Of a stretch of DNA of 16,178 nt, positions 1 through 6,288 are shown piece by piece. Source of the stretch: an uncultured Bacilli bacterium (GTDB taxonomy: Bacteria; Bacillota_I; Bacilli_A; RF39; UBA660). A model generated the notes under the pieces. The model saw nothing but the letters and a program-made list of their open reading frames with translations, did not search any database and had not been told where the DNA came from. The stretch is taken from the NCBI GenBank assembly GCA_947624845.1, contig CANQMB010000016.1, forward strand, positions 1 to 16,178. Direction: 5' to 3'. A program made the position numbers and the translations under genes. Position 1 is the first letter of the stretch. The number at the start of each line of letters is the position of its first letter.

Positions 1-2
1 AT

Positions 3-30
3 TTGACTATAAATGTGCTTATGATATAGA
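3..30 (+). promoter_or_regulatory. Possible plus-strand promoter at the window edge
   Basis: TTGACT at 3-8 and TATAGA at 25-30 are 16 bases apart, with a TG at 22-23 giving an extended -10. No convincing plus-strand gene follows. A transcript from here would meet the hairpin at 74-104 within about 70 bases, so it could make a short RNA, or the match could be chance in AT-rich DNA. Confidence 0.3.
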
Positions 31-70
31 ATTAAAATATAAATAAAATGGTGCGGTTGAAATTACAATT

Positions 71-105
71 AAAAAAAGAAAGTATCAAATCCATACTTTC
101 TTTTA
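71..105 (-). terminator. Rho-independent terminator of lepB
   Basis: A perfect 9-bp stem (77-85 with 93-101, extendable by A-T pairs to 74-104) encloses a 7-base loop. On the minus strand a T run (complement of 71-77) follows. The lepB stop codon at 103-105 reaches into the base of the stem. The plus strand also ends in T-rich sequence, so the element could work in both directions. Confidence 0.8.
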
Positions 106-609
106 TTTTTTCTTCCCCCAACGATTAAAAGGAAAAATCGTATAAGTTGCATGTCCTTGAATTCTTTCTTTTTGAATAAATCCAAGAACTCTACTATCGA
201 GCGAATCCGTTCGATTATCTCCTAAAACAAAATAAGAATTTTTAGGAATTTTTCGGTGATTTAATTGTGATAAATCATAATCTTCTGTCTTCGCATGAGA
301 AAATTTCTCTTTCACATATTTTCCATTGACATATAATTTATTATCTTTATATTCAATCTCTTCTCCTGGCAGTCCAATCACTCGCTTAATGATGTCTTCC
401 GTATCTAAATGAATCACCACAATATCAAATCTTTGAATTGGACGAAATCGATAATGAATTTTATCCAATATCATAATATCTTGATCTAAAAGCGTTTTTT
501 CCATAGAAGGACCGTTCACTCGTATTGGAGAGACGATATAAGCTTTTACGAGTACGACAATAAATAAAACGAGAATGTAAGGCCAAATTTCTTTTAAAAT
601 CTTTTTCAT
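103..609 (-). CDS. lepB: Signal peptidase I (type I, S26 family)
   Basis: A membrane-anchored serine protease that removes signal peptides from exported proteins on the outer face of the membrane. Residues 8-26 form one N-terminal membrane anchor. The catalytic Ser35 lies in GPSMEKTL and the general-base Lys75 in KRVIGLPGE. The family boxes GDNR (130-133) and SLDSR (136-140) follow. At 168 aa it matches the short Gram-positive SipS/SPase I class. The start is the only Met before the membrane segment, but no Shine-Dalgarno site precedes it: the 27 bases between rplS and lepB hold only the rplS terminator. The two genes share a reading frame separated by the rplS TAA. lepB expression therefore probably relies on read-through of that terminator or a promoter inside rplS. 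The identity is secure. Confidence 0.95.
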   Translation of the reverse strand: MKKILKEIWPYILVLFIVVLVKAYIVSPIRVNGPSMEKTLLDQDIMILDKIHYRFRPIQRFDIVVIHLDTEDIIKRVIGLPGEEIEYKDNKLYVNGKYVKEKFSHAKTEDYDLSQLNHRKIPKNSYFVLGDNRTDSLDSRVLGFIQKERIQGHATYTIFPFNRWGKKK

Positions 610-616
610 AATAATG

Positions 617-641
617 AAAAAATAAGGCTTTTGGCCTTATT
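617..641 (-). terminator. Terminator between rplS and lepB
   Basis: An 8-bp stem (621-628 with 634-641) closes a 5-base loop, followed on the minus strand by six T (complement of 617-622). The rplS stop codon (637-639) lies inside the upstream arm, and the lepB ATG starts 7 bases after the T run. It may act as a partial terminator that sets the lepB to rplS ratio. Confidence 0.75.
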
Positions 642-981
642 GTTGTCCTCTTTCTTTGATTTTGTATTGACCAACATAATTTTTTAAGAAATTTAATTTG
701 GCACGTCTTACTTTACCTTTACGAACAACCGTAATCTTATCAATCTTTGGTGAATTTACAGGAAAGATTCTCTCTACTCCAATACCGGCAGAAACTTTAC
801 GTACTGTAAATGTTTCAGAAACAGAACCTCCCTTTCTTGAAACGACAATTCCTTCAAATGCTTGGATACGTTCTCTTTTTCCCTCGATAATTTTTACATC
901 GACACGAACTGTATCTCCTACACGGAACTCAGGAATATCATTTCTCATTTGTTTTTGATTAATTTTGTCAATCACATTCAT
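637..981 (-). CDS. rplS: 50S ribosomal protein L19 (bL19)
   Basis: Large-subunit protein at the 30S-50S interface. The 114 aa match the usual length of bL19 in full. Recognisable blocks are the N-terminal RNDIPEFRVGDTVRV region, FEGIVVSRKG near residues 43-52, GIGVERIFPVNSP near 66-78, and a basic C-terminal tail with RRAKLNFLK. The start at 981 has a good ribosome site (TGAGGG about 6 bases upstream). It has its own strong promoter (1058-1087) and a structured leader, and is followed immediately by a terminator and lepB. In Bacillus rplS sits near trmD and rimM; here it follows glyS instead. The identity is secure. Confidence 0.97.
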   Translation of the reverse strand: MNVIDKINQKQMRNDIPEFRVGDTVRVDVKIIEGKRERIQAFEGIVVSRKGGSVSETFTVRKVSAGIGVERIFPVNSPKIDKITVVRKGKVRRAKLNFLKNYVGQYKIKERGQQ

Positions 982-1050
982 AGATTTCCCTCACTTTCAT
1001 ATAACCAGTGATCATATATAAAAGTATAAAGCGGATCACTTTTTTTTGAC
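982..1050 (-). promoter_or_regulatory. Candidate L19 leader (ribosomal-protein autoregulatory RNA)
   Basis: The 5' untranslated region contains AGTGATC at 1007-1013 pairing with GATCACT at 1034-1040, a perfect 7-bp stem. The enclosed 20 bases are AT-rich and can pair further. It lies between the predicted transcription start (about 1050) and the rplS ribosome site. Low-GC Gram-positive bacteria are known to have an L19 leader that binds L19, and position and size fit that. The match was made by eye, without a covariance search. Confidence 0.5.
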
Positions 1051-1057
1051 GTCTATA

Positions 1058-1087
1058 ATTATAACATGGTTTATGGAAAGAATGCAA
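1058..1087 (-). promoter_or_regulatory. Promoter of rplS
   Basis: On the minus strand TTGCAT (1082-1087) and a perfect TATAAT (1058-1063) are 18 bases apart. TGT directly before the -10 gives an extended -10 element. It lies between the glyS terminator and the rplS leader, so rplS is expressed independently of glyS. Confidence 0.8.
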
Positions 1088-1130
1088 GAAAATTTTGAAT
1101 TCTTTTTCTATTATTAACTTATGAATTCAG

Positions 1131-1157
1131 TAAAAAAATCATTTCAACGAAATGATC
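1131..1157 (-). terminator. Terminator of glyS
   Basis: A perfect 8-bp stem (1138-1145 with 1149-1156) has a 3-base loop and is followed on the minus strand by seven T (complement of 1132-1138). It starts 4 bases after the glyS stop codon. Confidence 0.85.
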
Positions 1158-1160
1158 TTT

Positions 1161-2534
1161 TTAAAATTCCAATTTACTAGTTATATAATCTTTTAATTCA
1201 TCTAAAGGAATCGTCGTCTGCTCCATCGTGTCACGATCTCTTACTGTTACTGTTTGATTGTTTAGTGTTTCATCATCAATCGTTATGGCAAATGGTGTTC
1301 CAATGGCATCTGCACGACGATATCTTTTTCCAATAGAACCAGACTCATCATAGCTAACCATGAAATACTGACTAAATTCCTTATAAATTTCTAATGCTTT
1401 TTCACTGTGATATTTTTTATTGAGTGGTAAAATAGCCATTTTATATGGTGCTAAAAATGGGTGAAAATGCATAACTTCTCTAGTATCGTTTTCTAATTTT
1501 TCTTCTTCATAGGCATTACATAATACGGTAAGAACAGTTCTCTCAACACCTAAAGAAGGTTCAATTACGTATGGAATATACTTACTATTATCTTCTGGAT
1601 CCAAATATTCTTGGGAAATTCCTGAATATTTCTGATGTTGAGATAGATCATAATCCGTACGAGATGCAATTCCCCATAGTTCTCCCCAACCAAATGGGAA
1701 TTTGTATTCAATATCGGTTGTTGCATTACTATAGTGAGATAATTCTTCTTTCTTATGATCACGAAGACGTAAATTTTCTTTTTTAATTCCTAGCGATAGT
1801 AAAAAGTCATGACAAGCTTTTCGGTAATAATCATGCCATTTTAATTCTGTCCCAGGTTTACAAAAAAATTCTAATTCCATCTGTTCAAATTCTCGAACAC
1901 GGAAAATGAAGTTTCCTGGCGTAATTTCATTTCGAAAACTCTTTCCAATTTGACCAATTCCAAATGGTATTTTAAGACGCATACTCCTCTGTACATTTAA
2001 GAAATCAGCAAAAATTCCTTGAGCAGTCTCCGGTCTTAAGAAAATAGTATTTTTATTATCTTCCGTAACTCCTTGAAACGTCTTAAACATCAAATTAAAT
2101 TGACGAATATCCGTATAATCACAACTACCACAATTTGGACATGCAATCTTGTGCTCTCTAATATAGGCAATCATTTCATCGTTTGTCATCGTCGCAGCTT
2201 CAATGCTAGAATCTGATTCTTCAATCAACTTATCGGCACGATGTCTCGTCTTACATTCTTTACAGTCAATTAATGGATCAGCAAAAGTTGCAAGATGACC
2301 ACTCGCTTCCCATACCTTTGGATTCATCAAAATGGCAGAATCTAATCCTACATTATTTAAATCTTCCTCAATAAATTTCTTCCACCAAGCTTTTTTAATA
2401 TTATTTTTTAGTTCTACACCAACAGGTCCATAATCCCAGGTATTGGCTAATCCTCCATAAATTTCACTTCCTTGGAATATAATTCCATATTGCTTACAAT
2501 AAGCAACTAACTTTTCCATTGTTAAATCATTCAT
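1161..2534 (-). CDS. glyS: Glycyl-tRNA synthetase, single-chain alpha2 type
   Basis: Class II synthetase that charges tRNA-Gly. The 457 aa carry motif 2 as FRNEITP (200-206), motif 3 as EPSLGVER (325-332) and a C-terminal anticodon-binding domain (about 358-455). CxxC at 91-94 and CxxCxxC at 132-138 probably bind zinc. This is the single-chain form (glyQS/GRS1-like) rather than the alpha-beta pair that Bacillus subtilis keeps next to recO. The start at 2534 is preceded by AAGGAG 10 bases upstream, inside the preceding gene, which it overlaps by 8 bases. It is the second gene of the T-box operon, so it should be induced when uncharged tRNA-Gly accumulates. Confidence 0.96.
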   Translation of the reverse strand: MNDLTMEKLVAYCKQYGIIFQGSEIYGGLANTWDYGPVGVELKNNIKKAWWKKFIEEDLNNVGLDSAILMNPKVWEASGHLATFADPLIDCKECKTRHRADKLIEESDSSIEAATMTNDEMIAYIREHKIACPNCGSCDYTDIRQFNLMFKTFQGVTEDNKNTIFLRPETAQGIFADFLNVQRSMRLKIPFGIGQIGKSFRNEITPGNFIFRVREFEQMELEFFCKPGTELKWHDYYRKACHDFLLSLGIKKENLRLRDHKKEELSHYSNATTDIEYKFPFGWGELWGIASRTDYDLSQHQKYSGISQEYLDPEDNSKYIPYVIEPSLGVERTVLTVLCNAYEEEKLENDTREVMHFHPFLAPYKMAILPLNKKYHSEKALEIYKEFSQYFMVSYDESGSIGKRYRRADAIGTPFAITIDDETLNNQTVTVRDRDTMEQTTIPLDELKDYITSKLEF

Positions 2535-3075
2535 GTATTACACACTCCTTTATTTTTTCAATAATTTCTTTAGTATCATTACTAATTAAAATTAAATCCC
2601 CTAAATTTTGATCTAAGAAACCTTCTTGATACAAGTGATACATCTCTTCCAAAAAAGGACGAAAGAAAAAATCAACATTGTATAAGATAATCACTTTTTC
2701 ATCATCACTTGTCTTGCTTTCTTCTAAACAATTGAGAATCTCGCTATATGTCCCGACTCCACCAGGAAGAAACAAGAAAACATCACTATTTTTATAAATA
2801 CTAGCCATTCTTTGCATTGAGGTATCTTCTACTATTTTTTTGTCATATTTTAAGTTTGGAGAATTTTTCTCATAAAATTTTGTTGTGATTCCTGTAATTC
2901 TTTTTCCCTCTTTTTGAAACATATCATAACATAGTCCCATCAAACCATTAGAGTCATCTCCAAAGACTAAATGAACATCTTTCATTTTAGAAAGAGAATC
3001 TAGCAAAGGAAAACACTTTTCTTGATATTTTTCTTTTACAACATTTTTTGATGATGTTCCAATAAATAAATTCAA
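2527..3075 (-). CDS. LOG-family nucleotide hydrolase-like protein
   Basis: A 182-aa Rossmann-fold protein with the LOG-family signature PGGVGTYSE at 104-112 and an upstream Arg (SMQRMA, 86-91). In plant LOG and bacterial relatives the RK pair and the PGGxGTxxE motif form the site that splits the N-glycosidic bond of nucleoside 5'-monophosphates; here the Lys after Arg is Met, a visible deviation. The start is TTG at 3075, chosen because a near-perfect ribosome site (GGAGGTGAT) sits 6 bases upstream and no other start fits. It is the first gene after the T-box riboswitch and overlaps glyS, so a nucleotide-salvage type enzyme is placed under glycine tRNA control. The substrate cannot be told from the sequence. 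Confidence 0.82.
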   Translation of the reverse strand: MNLFIGTSSKNVVKEKYQEKCFPLLDSLSKMKDVHLVFGDDSNGLMGLCYDMFQKEGKRITGITTKFYEKNSPNLKYDKKIVEDTSMQRMASIYKNSDVFLFLPGGVGTYSEILNCLEESKTSDDEKVIILYNVDFFFRPFLEEMYHLYQEGFLDQNLGDLILISNDTKEIIEKIKECVIHE

Positions 3076-3090
3076 ATAATCACCTCCAAT

Positions 3091-3211
3091 AAAAAACTTC
3101 TAGAAATGTAAGGACGAAATGATTTCCGCGGTTCCACCTTACTTATTCTAGAAGAATCAGCTTTCTATTATACTGCTAGAGGATTCCAACCCTCATCATC
3201 GCAACATCAAT
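3091..3211 (-). promoter_or_regulatory. T-box riboswitch, probably tRNA-Gly responsive
   Basis: The T-box core AAGGTGGAACCGCGG is at 3126-3140. The terminator is plain: 3146-3154 pairs with 3097-3105 (9 bp), helped by GTAAGG/CCTTAC (3137-3142 with 3108-3113), then six T at 3091-3096. The tRNA-binding UGGA would pair with an acceptor end UCCA, and bacterial tRNA-Gly has U at the discriminator position. Stem I appears very short: 3201-3207 pairs with 3170-3176, an internal loop holds GATGAT (3195-3200), and GAGG/CCTC (3191-3194 with 3179-3182) closes an 8-base loop containing GGA, a glycine codon. It controls the LOG gene and glyS. Confidence 0.9.
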
Positions 3212-3217
3212 ACAACC

Positions 3218-3246
3218 ATTATAATATAAAATAAATTTGGAGTCAA
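3218..3246 (-). promoter_or_regulatory. Promoter of the T-box / LOG / glyS operon
   Basis: On the minus strand TTGACT (3241-3246) and a perfect TATAAT (3218-3223) are exactly 17 bases apart. Transcription would start near 3211, giving a leader of about 135 bases before the LOG gene. Confidence 0.88.
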
Positions 3247-3265
3247 TATAAAACAAGTCTACGAT

Positions 3266-4045
3266 TTATTTATAAATTTTTATCAGCATTTTTTCATCTG
3301 ATTTTTTGTTTTCATAATTAACAGTTGAAGATTTTACATAAGGCACTGGATACATAGTTAGAATTTGATAAGATTCTGGAAGAGAGACTACTTCCAACAA
3401 ATTCGTGCTTTTCTTTCCGTTAGTATATCCAACATGATCAACATAAAATAAATAATGCCACATTACATCATCCGCATATTTCCTTTTCGCATCAGGCAAA
3501 ACACTTTCAACATAATCATATAATTTTTCTACATCTACATTCTCTGAAAAAGAGGACTCTTCTCCATTTTCATAAATTTTTTTTATTTGTTCGATTGCAA
3601 ATTGTCGATCAAAAGAAAATAACTGTTCTACCCGATATGCTTTTGAATTATTTTCTTGATCACAAATACCTAATTTCCATTCACAAAAAGTCTTGACAAA
3701 ATAACAAGTTTTCGTCTTATGGTCAATTTTATTAATTTCCTCTAATGCGCGTTCATAATCACCCATATCCATATAACAATAGGCTTTTTCACGAATACTA
3801 TGAATTCCTTCTTTCGTACATTCAGAAAGAATTTTTAATGCCTGCTGTGGATTTCCTCGTTGTCTTACAATACTCGCATACTCTTTTAAAGCATAACTGT
3901 TCCCTGGATATTTTTCTAAATAACCTTCAAGTGCATATAAGGCAAAATCATAATTGCCTTTCGCAATGAGAGTTTTAATTCCCATATACTCTTTTTTCAT
4001 ATGAATTTGCTTGCTTATTGAATTCGTCATTGATTCATTTCTCAT
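3266..4045 (-). CDS. TPR-repeat protein of unknown function
   Basis: A 259-aa, probably cytoplasmic protein. About three tetratricopeptide-like helix pairs span residues 20-110, seen in blocks such as GNYDFALYALEGYLEKYP (30-47), GNPQQALKIL (64-73) and GDYERALEEI (95-104). TPRs usually bind partner proteins. The C-terminal half (about 120-259) has no repeats and no motif I recognise; it is rich in aromatic and charged residues. The start at 4045 has AAGGAG 6 bases upstream. It begins 20 bases after the recO stop, so it is probably the last gene of the era-yqzL-recO transcript. The T-box promoter lies right behind it with no clear terminator between. Confidence 0.72.
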   Translation of the reverse strand: MRNESMTNSISKQIHMKKEYMGIKTLIAKGNYDFALYALEGYLEKYPGNSYALKEYASIVRQRGNPQQALKILSECTKEGIHSIREKAYCYMDMGDYERALEEINKIDHKTKTCYFVKTFCEWKLGICDQENNSKAYRVEQLFSFDRQFAIEQIKKIYENGEESSFSENVDVEKLYDYVESVLPDAKRKYADDVMWHYLFYVDHVGYTNGKKSTNLLEVVSLPESYQILTMYPVPYVKSSTVNYENKKSDEKMLIKIYK

Positions 4046-4065
4046 TTTGTACTCCTTACTATTTT

Positions 4066-4806
4066 CTATCTTTCTAATTGTTGAACATTCTGTAATAATT
4101 TTTTACTCTTTAAATAAAGACCCGTATATCTCGTATAGTAATCATCCAAGAAATCATCAATTTCTTTTTTGGTCTGTTCTCCTACTTCTAATTTTGTAAT
4201 TTTATCGATATCTACATAATAAAACATTCGAATCAATTTAATTGTTTTATCACTGACAATCTTTTCATTTTGATAACAATTACTACAAATATATCCACCC
4301 GCATCACTACTTAATGTGACAATGCCTTTTTCACTTCCACAAAGGCAACAAGAATCAATATTTGGTTTTACTCCTAAATAATCTAGACACTTCAACTCTA
4401 AAATATTGGTAATTACCGTAGGATCAAAACCCTCTTCAATTTTTAAAAGTGAAGAAATGAGTAGAGAAAACAAAGTAGGATCTTCATTTTGCTTTGCTAC
4501 TTGATCAATTAACTCTAAAATATAAGAAGCATAACTAATAGATTTTAAATTCATCATTGTTTTAGAAAAAGAATGCGCCACATCGACCGAAATTAAGGTA
4601 GAGAGACCATTTTCTTTATAATAGATATGAAAAGTGCCATAAACAAGTTTTCGGCTCACCCCACGAAGCTTACTTTTCAAGTTTCGACAACCTTTGGCTA
4701 TGATACCCATACGACCATGCTCTTTGGTTAGCACATTTAAAATTTTACTAGATTCACTATAATTCGTTTCACTAACAACGATTCCTAACACACTTTCTAT
4801 TTTCAT
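4066..4806 (-). CDS. recO: DNA repair protein RecO
   Basis: Recombination mediator that, with RecF and RecR, loads RecA onto SSB-coated single-stranded DNA. The 246 aa have the expected layout: an N-terminal OB fold (about 1-80, GIVVSETNYSESSKIL near 8-23), a helical domain, and a four-cysteine zinc site (CxxC around 153-156 and C174/C177). Its location just after era and yqzL matches the conserved order in Bacillus and relatives. The start follows the yqzL stop by 4 bases with only a weak ribosome site (GAAGTGAAG), so translation is probably coupled to yqzL. The identity is secure. Confidence 0.94.
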   Translation of the reverse strand: MKIESVLGIVVSETNYSESSKILNVLTKEHGRMGIIAKGCRNLKSKLRGVSRKLVYGTFHIYYKENGLSTLISVDVAHSFSKTMMNLKSISYASYILELIDQVAKQNEDPTLFSLLISSLLKIEEGFDPTVITNILELKCLDYLGVKPNIDSCCLCGSEKGIVTLSSDAGGYICSNCYQNEKIVSDKTIKLIRMFYYVDIDKITKLEVGEQTKKEIDDFLDDYYTRYTGLYLKSKKLLQNVQQLER

Positions 4807-4810
4807 AACT

Positions 4811-4897
4811 TCACTTCTCTTTTGTCAAATTTGATAGCATTAAATAATATTTAATTTCTCCGGTTTCATGAAATAGTTTCCATAGAACTTGTTGCAT
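4811..4897 (-). CDS. yqzL: YqzL-family small protein
   Basis: A 28-aa protein found by reading the era-recO gap. It begins MQQVLWKLFHETGEIKYYL and ends at the TGA at 4811-4813. The pattern W-x2-F-x2-TG-x-I-x2-YL is that of YqzL, a short protein of unknown role that lies between era and recO in many Bacillota. The start has a strong ribosome site (AGGTGAT, 4901-4907), partly inside a 10-bp hairpin. recO begins 4 bases after its stop. It is shorter than the Bacillus form, which has a longer charged tail. I base the call on this pattern plus exact position. Confidence 0.85.
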   Translation of the reverse strand: MQQVLWKLFHETGEIKYYLMLSNLTKEK

Positions 4898-4928
4898 TTT
4901 ATCACCTCTATTATTATAGTGATAAAAT
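4896..4928 (-). promoter_or_regulatory. Hairpin covering the yqzL ribosome site and start codon
   Basis: A perfect inverted repeat pairs 4896-4905 with 4919-4928 around a 13-base loop. On the minus strand the downstream arm contains GTGATAAAAT, that is, part of the Shine-Dalgarno site and the first two bases of the yqzL ATG. No T run follows on that strand, so it is not an era terminator. It could hold back translation of yqzL and the coupled recO. A TATAAT occurs in the loop but lacks a good -35. Confidence 0.5.
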
Positions 4929-4937
4929 TATTTTTTT

Positions 4938-5828
4938 TTATTCATCTTCTTCTAACCCAAGTTCCAAAAAATATTTTTCTTCATCTCGCCAATTTTTTAA
5001 AGTTTTTACATACGTAGATAAAAATACTTTTTTACCTAAAAATTGTTCCATCTCTTTTCTAGCACGTGTTCCAATTTCTTTTAGCATAGAACCATTTTTT
5101 CCAATTAAAATTTTTTTCAAATTTTCCCGATCGACAACAATTAATACTTGAATATGAACGACATTCGCTTCTTCTTCATAATTTTCGACGTAACAGGCAA
5201 CGGCATGAGGAATTTCTTCTTTCGTAAGTTCTAATACTTTTTCTCGAACAAACTCTCCCATAATAAATCGCGTAGATACATTGGTCAAATCCTCTTCGCT
5301 ATATATTTCTTCTCCTTCTTTTAAATATTTTTTAATGCATTGAATTAAAGTTTCTTTATTATCTCCTGTTTTTGCAGAAAGAGGGATAATTTCTTTAAAA
5401 TCATATAGATCTTTTGCTTGATCAATTCCTTTTAATATATCTTCTTTTTTCATTTGATCAATTTTATTCAACAACAGAAAAATAGGAATGTTTTCTTTTT
5501 TTAATTTTTCTAAGATGAACATGTCTCCCTTTCCAATTCCCTTTTTTAAATCCACTAAAAATAAAATAATATCCACATGATCTGTATTTTGATAGGCCTT
5601 TTTATTTAATAAATTTCCCAACTTATGTGTAGGTTTATGAATTCCTGGCGTATCTACAAAAACAATTTGACTATCGGAATCATGATAAATCCCTTGGATA
5701 ATATTTCGAGTAGTTCCTGCCTTATCCGAGGTAATTGCCAATTTTATTTCTAAAATTTGATTTAAAAGAGTGCTTTTTCCAACATTTGGACGTCCTACTA
5801 GACTGACAAATCCGATCTTTTTTTTCAT
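4938..5828 (-). CDS. era: GTPase Era
   Basis: Essential Ras-like GTPase that binds the 3' end of 16S rRNA during 30S assembly. The P-loop is GRPNVGKST (12-20 from this start), followed by the switch AGTTRN, DTPGIHKP (G3), NKID (G4) and SAK (G5). The C-terminal KH domain carries the GKNG loop. The 296-aa length is typical. The reading frame is open further upstream to an ATG at 5858, but I chose the ATG at 5828: it gives the normal N-terminus (MKKKIGFVSLVGRPN), leaves an 11-base gap after ybeY, and has AGGGG about 9 bases upstream. The earlier ATG would overlap ybeY. The identity is secure. Confidence 0.96.
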   Translation of the reverse strand: MKKKIGFVSLVGRPNVGKSTLLNQILEIKLAITSDKAGTTRNIIQGIYHDSDSQIVFVDTPGIHKPTHKLGNLLNKKAYQNTDHVDIILFLVDLKKGIGKGDMFILEKLKKENIPIFLLLNKIDQMKKEDILKGIDQAKDLYDFKEIIPLSAKTGDNKETLIQCIKKYLKEGEEIYSEEDLTNVSTRFIMGEFVREKVLELTKEEIPHAVACYVENYEEEANVVHIQVLIVVDRENLKKILIGKNGSMLKEIGTRARKEMEQFLGKKVFLSTYVKTLKNWRDEEKYFLELGLEEDE

Positions 5829-5839
5829 CCTATCTTCCC

Positions 5840-6280
5840 CTATCTTTGAATATTGCATAAATTTAATATTTCTTCTTGTTTGGCAAACATGATCTTTTCC
5901 TCTTTTTCTGTTTGATGATCATAGCCCAATAAATGATAAAAGCCGTGAACCGCTAAAAAAGAAAGTTCTCGAAGGAGACTATGTCCATAGAGTTCTTTTT
6001 GTCTTTTCGCTTGATCTAAACAAATATAAATATCCCCTAAAACGCGAAGAGAAGAAACCATCTTTTTTTCATCTTCTAAGGCAAAAGTAATCACATCTGT
6101 TACTCGGTCAATTCCCCGATATGTTTTATTTAAATTTTGAATATAAGAATCATTCACTAGGACCACATTAAAAATAACCTCACCCAAGTTTTCTTTTTCG
6201 ACTGCTTTTTCTAACACGTGTCCTACTTCTTCTAATTCCAATACTTTTTCTCCTGTTAAATTAACGACTTCAACTTTCAT
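5840..6280 (-). CDS. ybeY: Endoribonuclease YbeY (rRNA maturation factor)
   Basis: Zinc-dependent RNase involved in 16S rRNA 3'-end maturation and 70S quality control. The signature HGFYHLLGYDH is near the C-terminus and supplies the three metal-binding histidines. Upstream blocks such as LNKTYRGIDRVTDVITFAL are also family-typical. I place the start at 6280, where AGGAG lies 5 bases upstream and the N-terminus reads MKVEVVNLTG, giving 146 aa; an upstream in-frame start at 6346 would run into the VanZ gene. The VanZ-family stop TAG forms part of the ribosome site. era follows after 11 bases. In Bacillus a phoH gene and a yqfF gene usually lie upstream; neither is present here. Confidence 0.95.
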   Translation of the reverse strand: MKVEVVNLTGEKVLELEEVGHVLEKAVEKENLGEVIFNVVLVNDSYIQNLNKTYRGIDRVTDVITFALEDEKKMVSSLRVLGDIYICLDQAKRQKELYGHSLLRELSFLAVHGFYHLLGYDHQTEKEEKIMFAKQEEILNLCNIQR

Positions 6281-6288
6281 AATCACTC

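Noticed and set aside
698..958. Open frame on the plus strand opposite rplS
   Set aside because: It is fully antisense to a certain ribosomal protein gene, lacks a ribosome site and shows no recognisable product.
4897..4940. Plus-strand terminator formed by the hairpin before yqzL and the T run after it
   Set aside because: No plus-strand gene exists upstream to be terminated. The T run is the complement of the A run at the era end, so a role on the minus strand is more likely.
5829..5858. Longer era N-terminus starting at 5858
   Set aside because: It would overlap ybeY by 19 bases and add ten residues foreign to Era; the ATG at 5828 has a ribosome site and the normal N-terminus.
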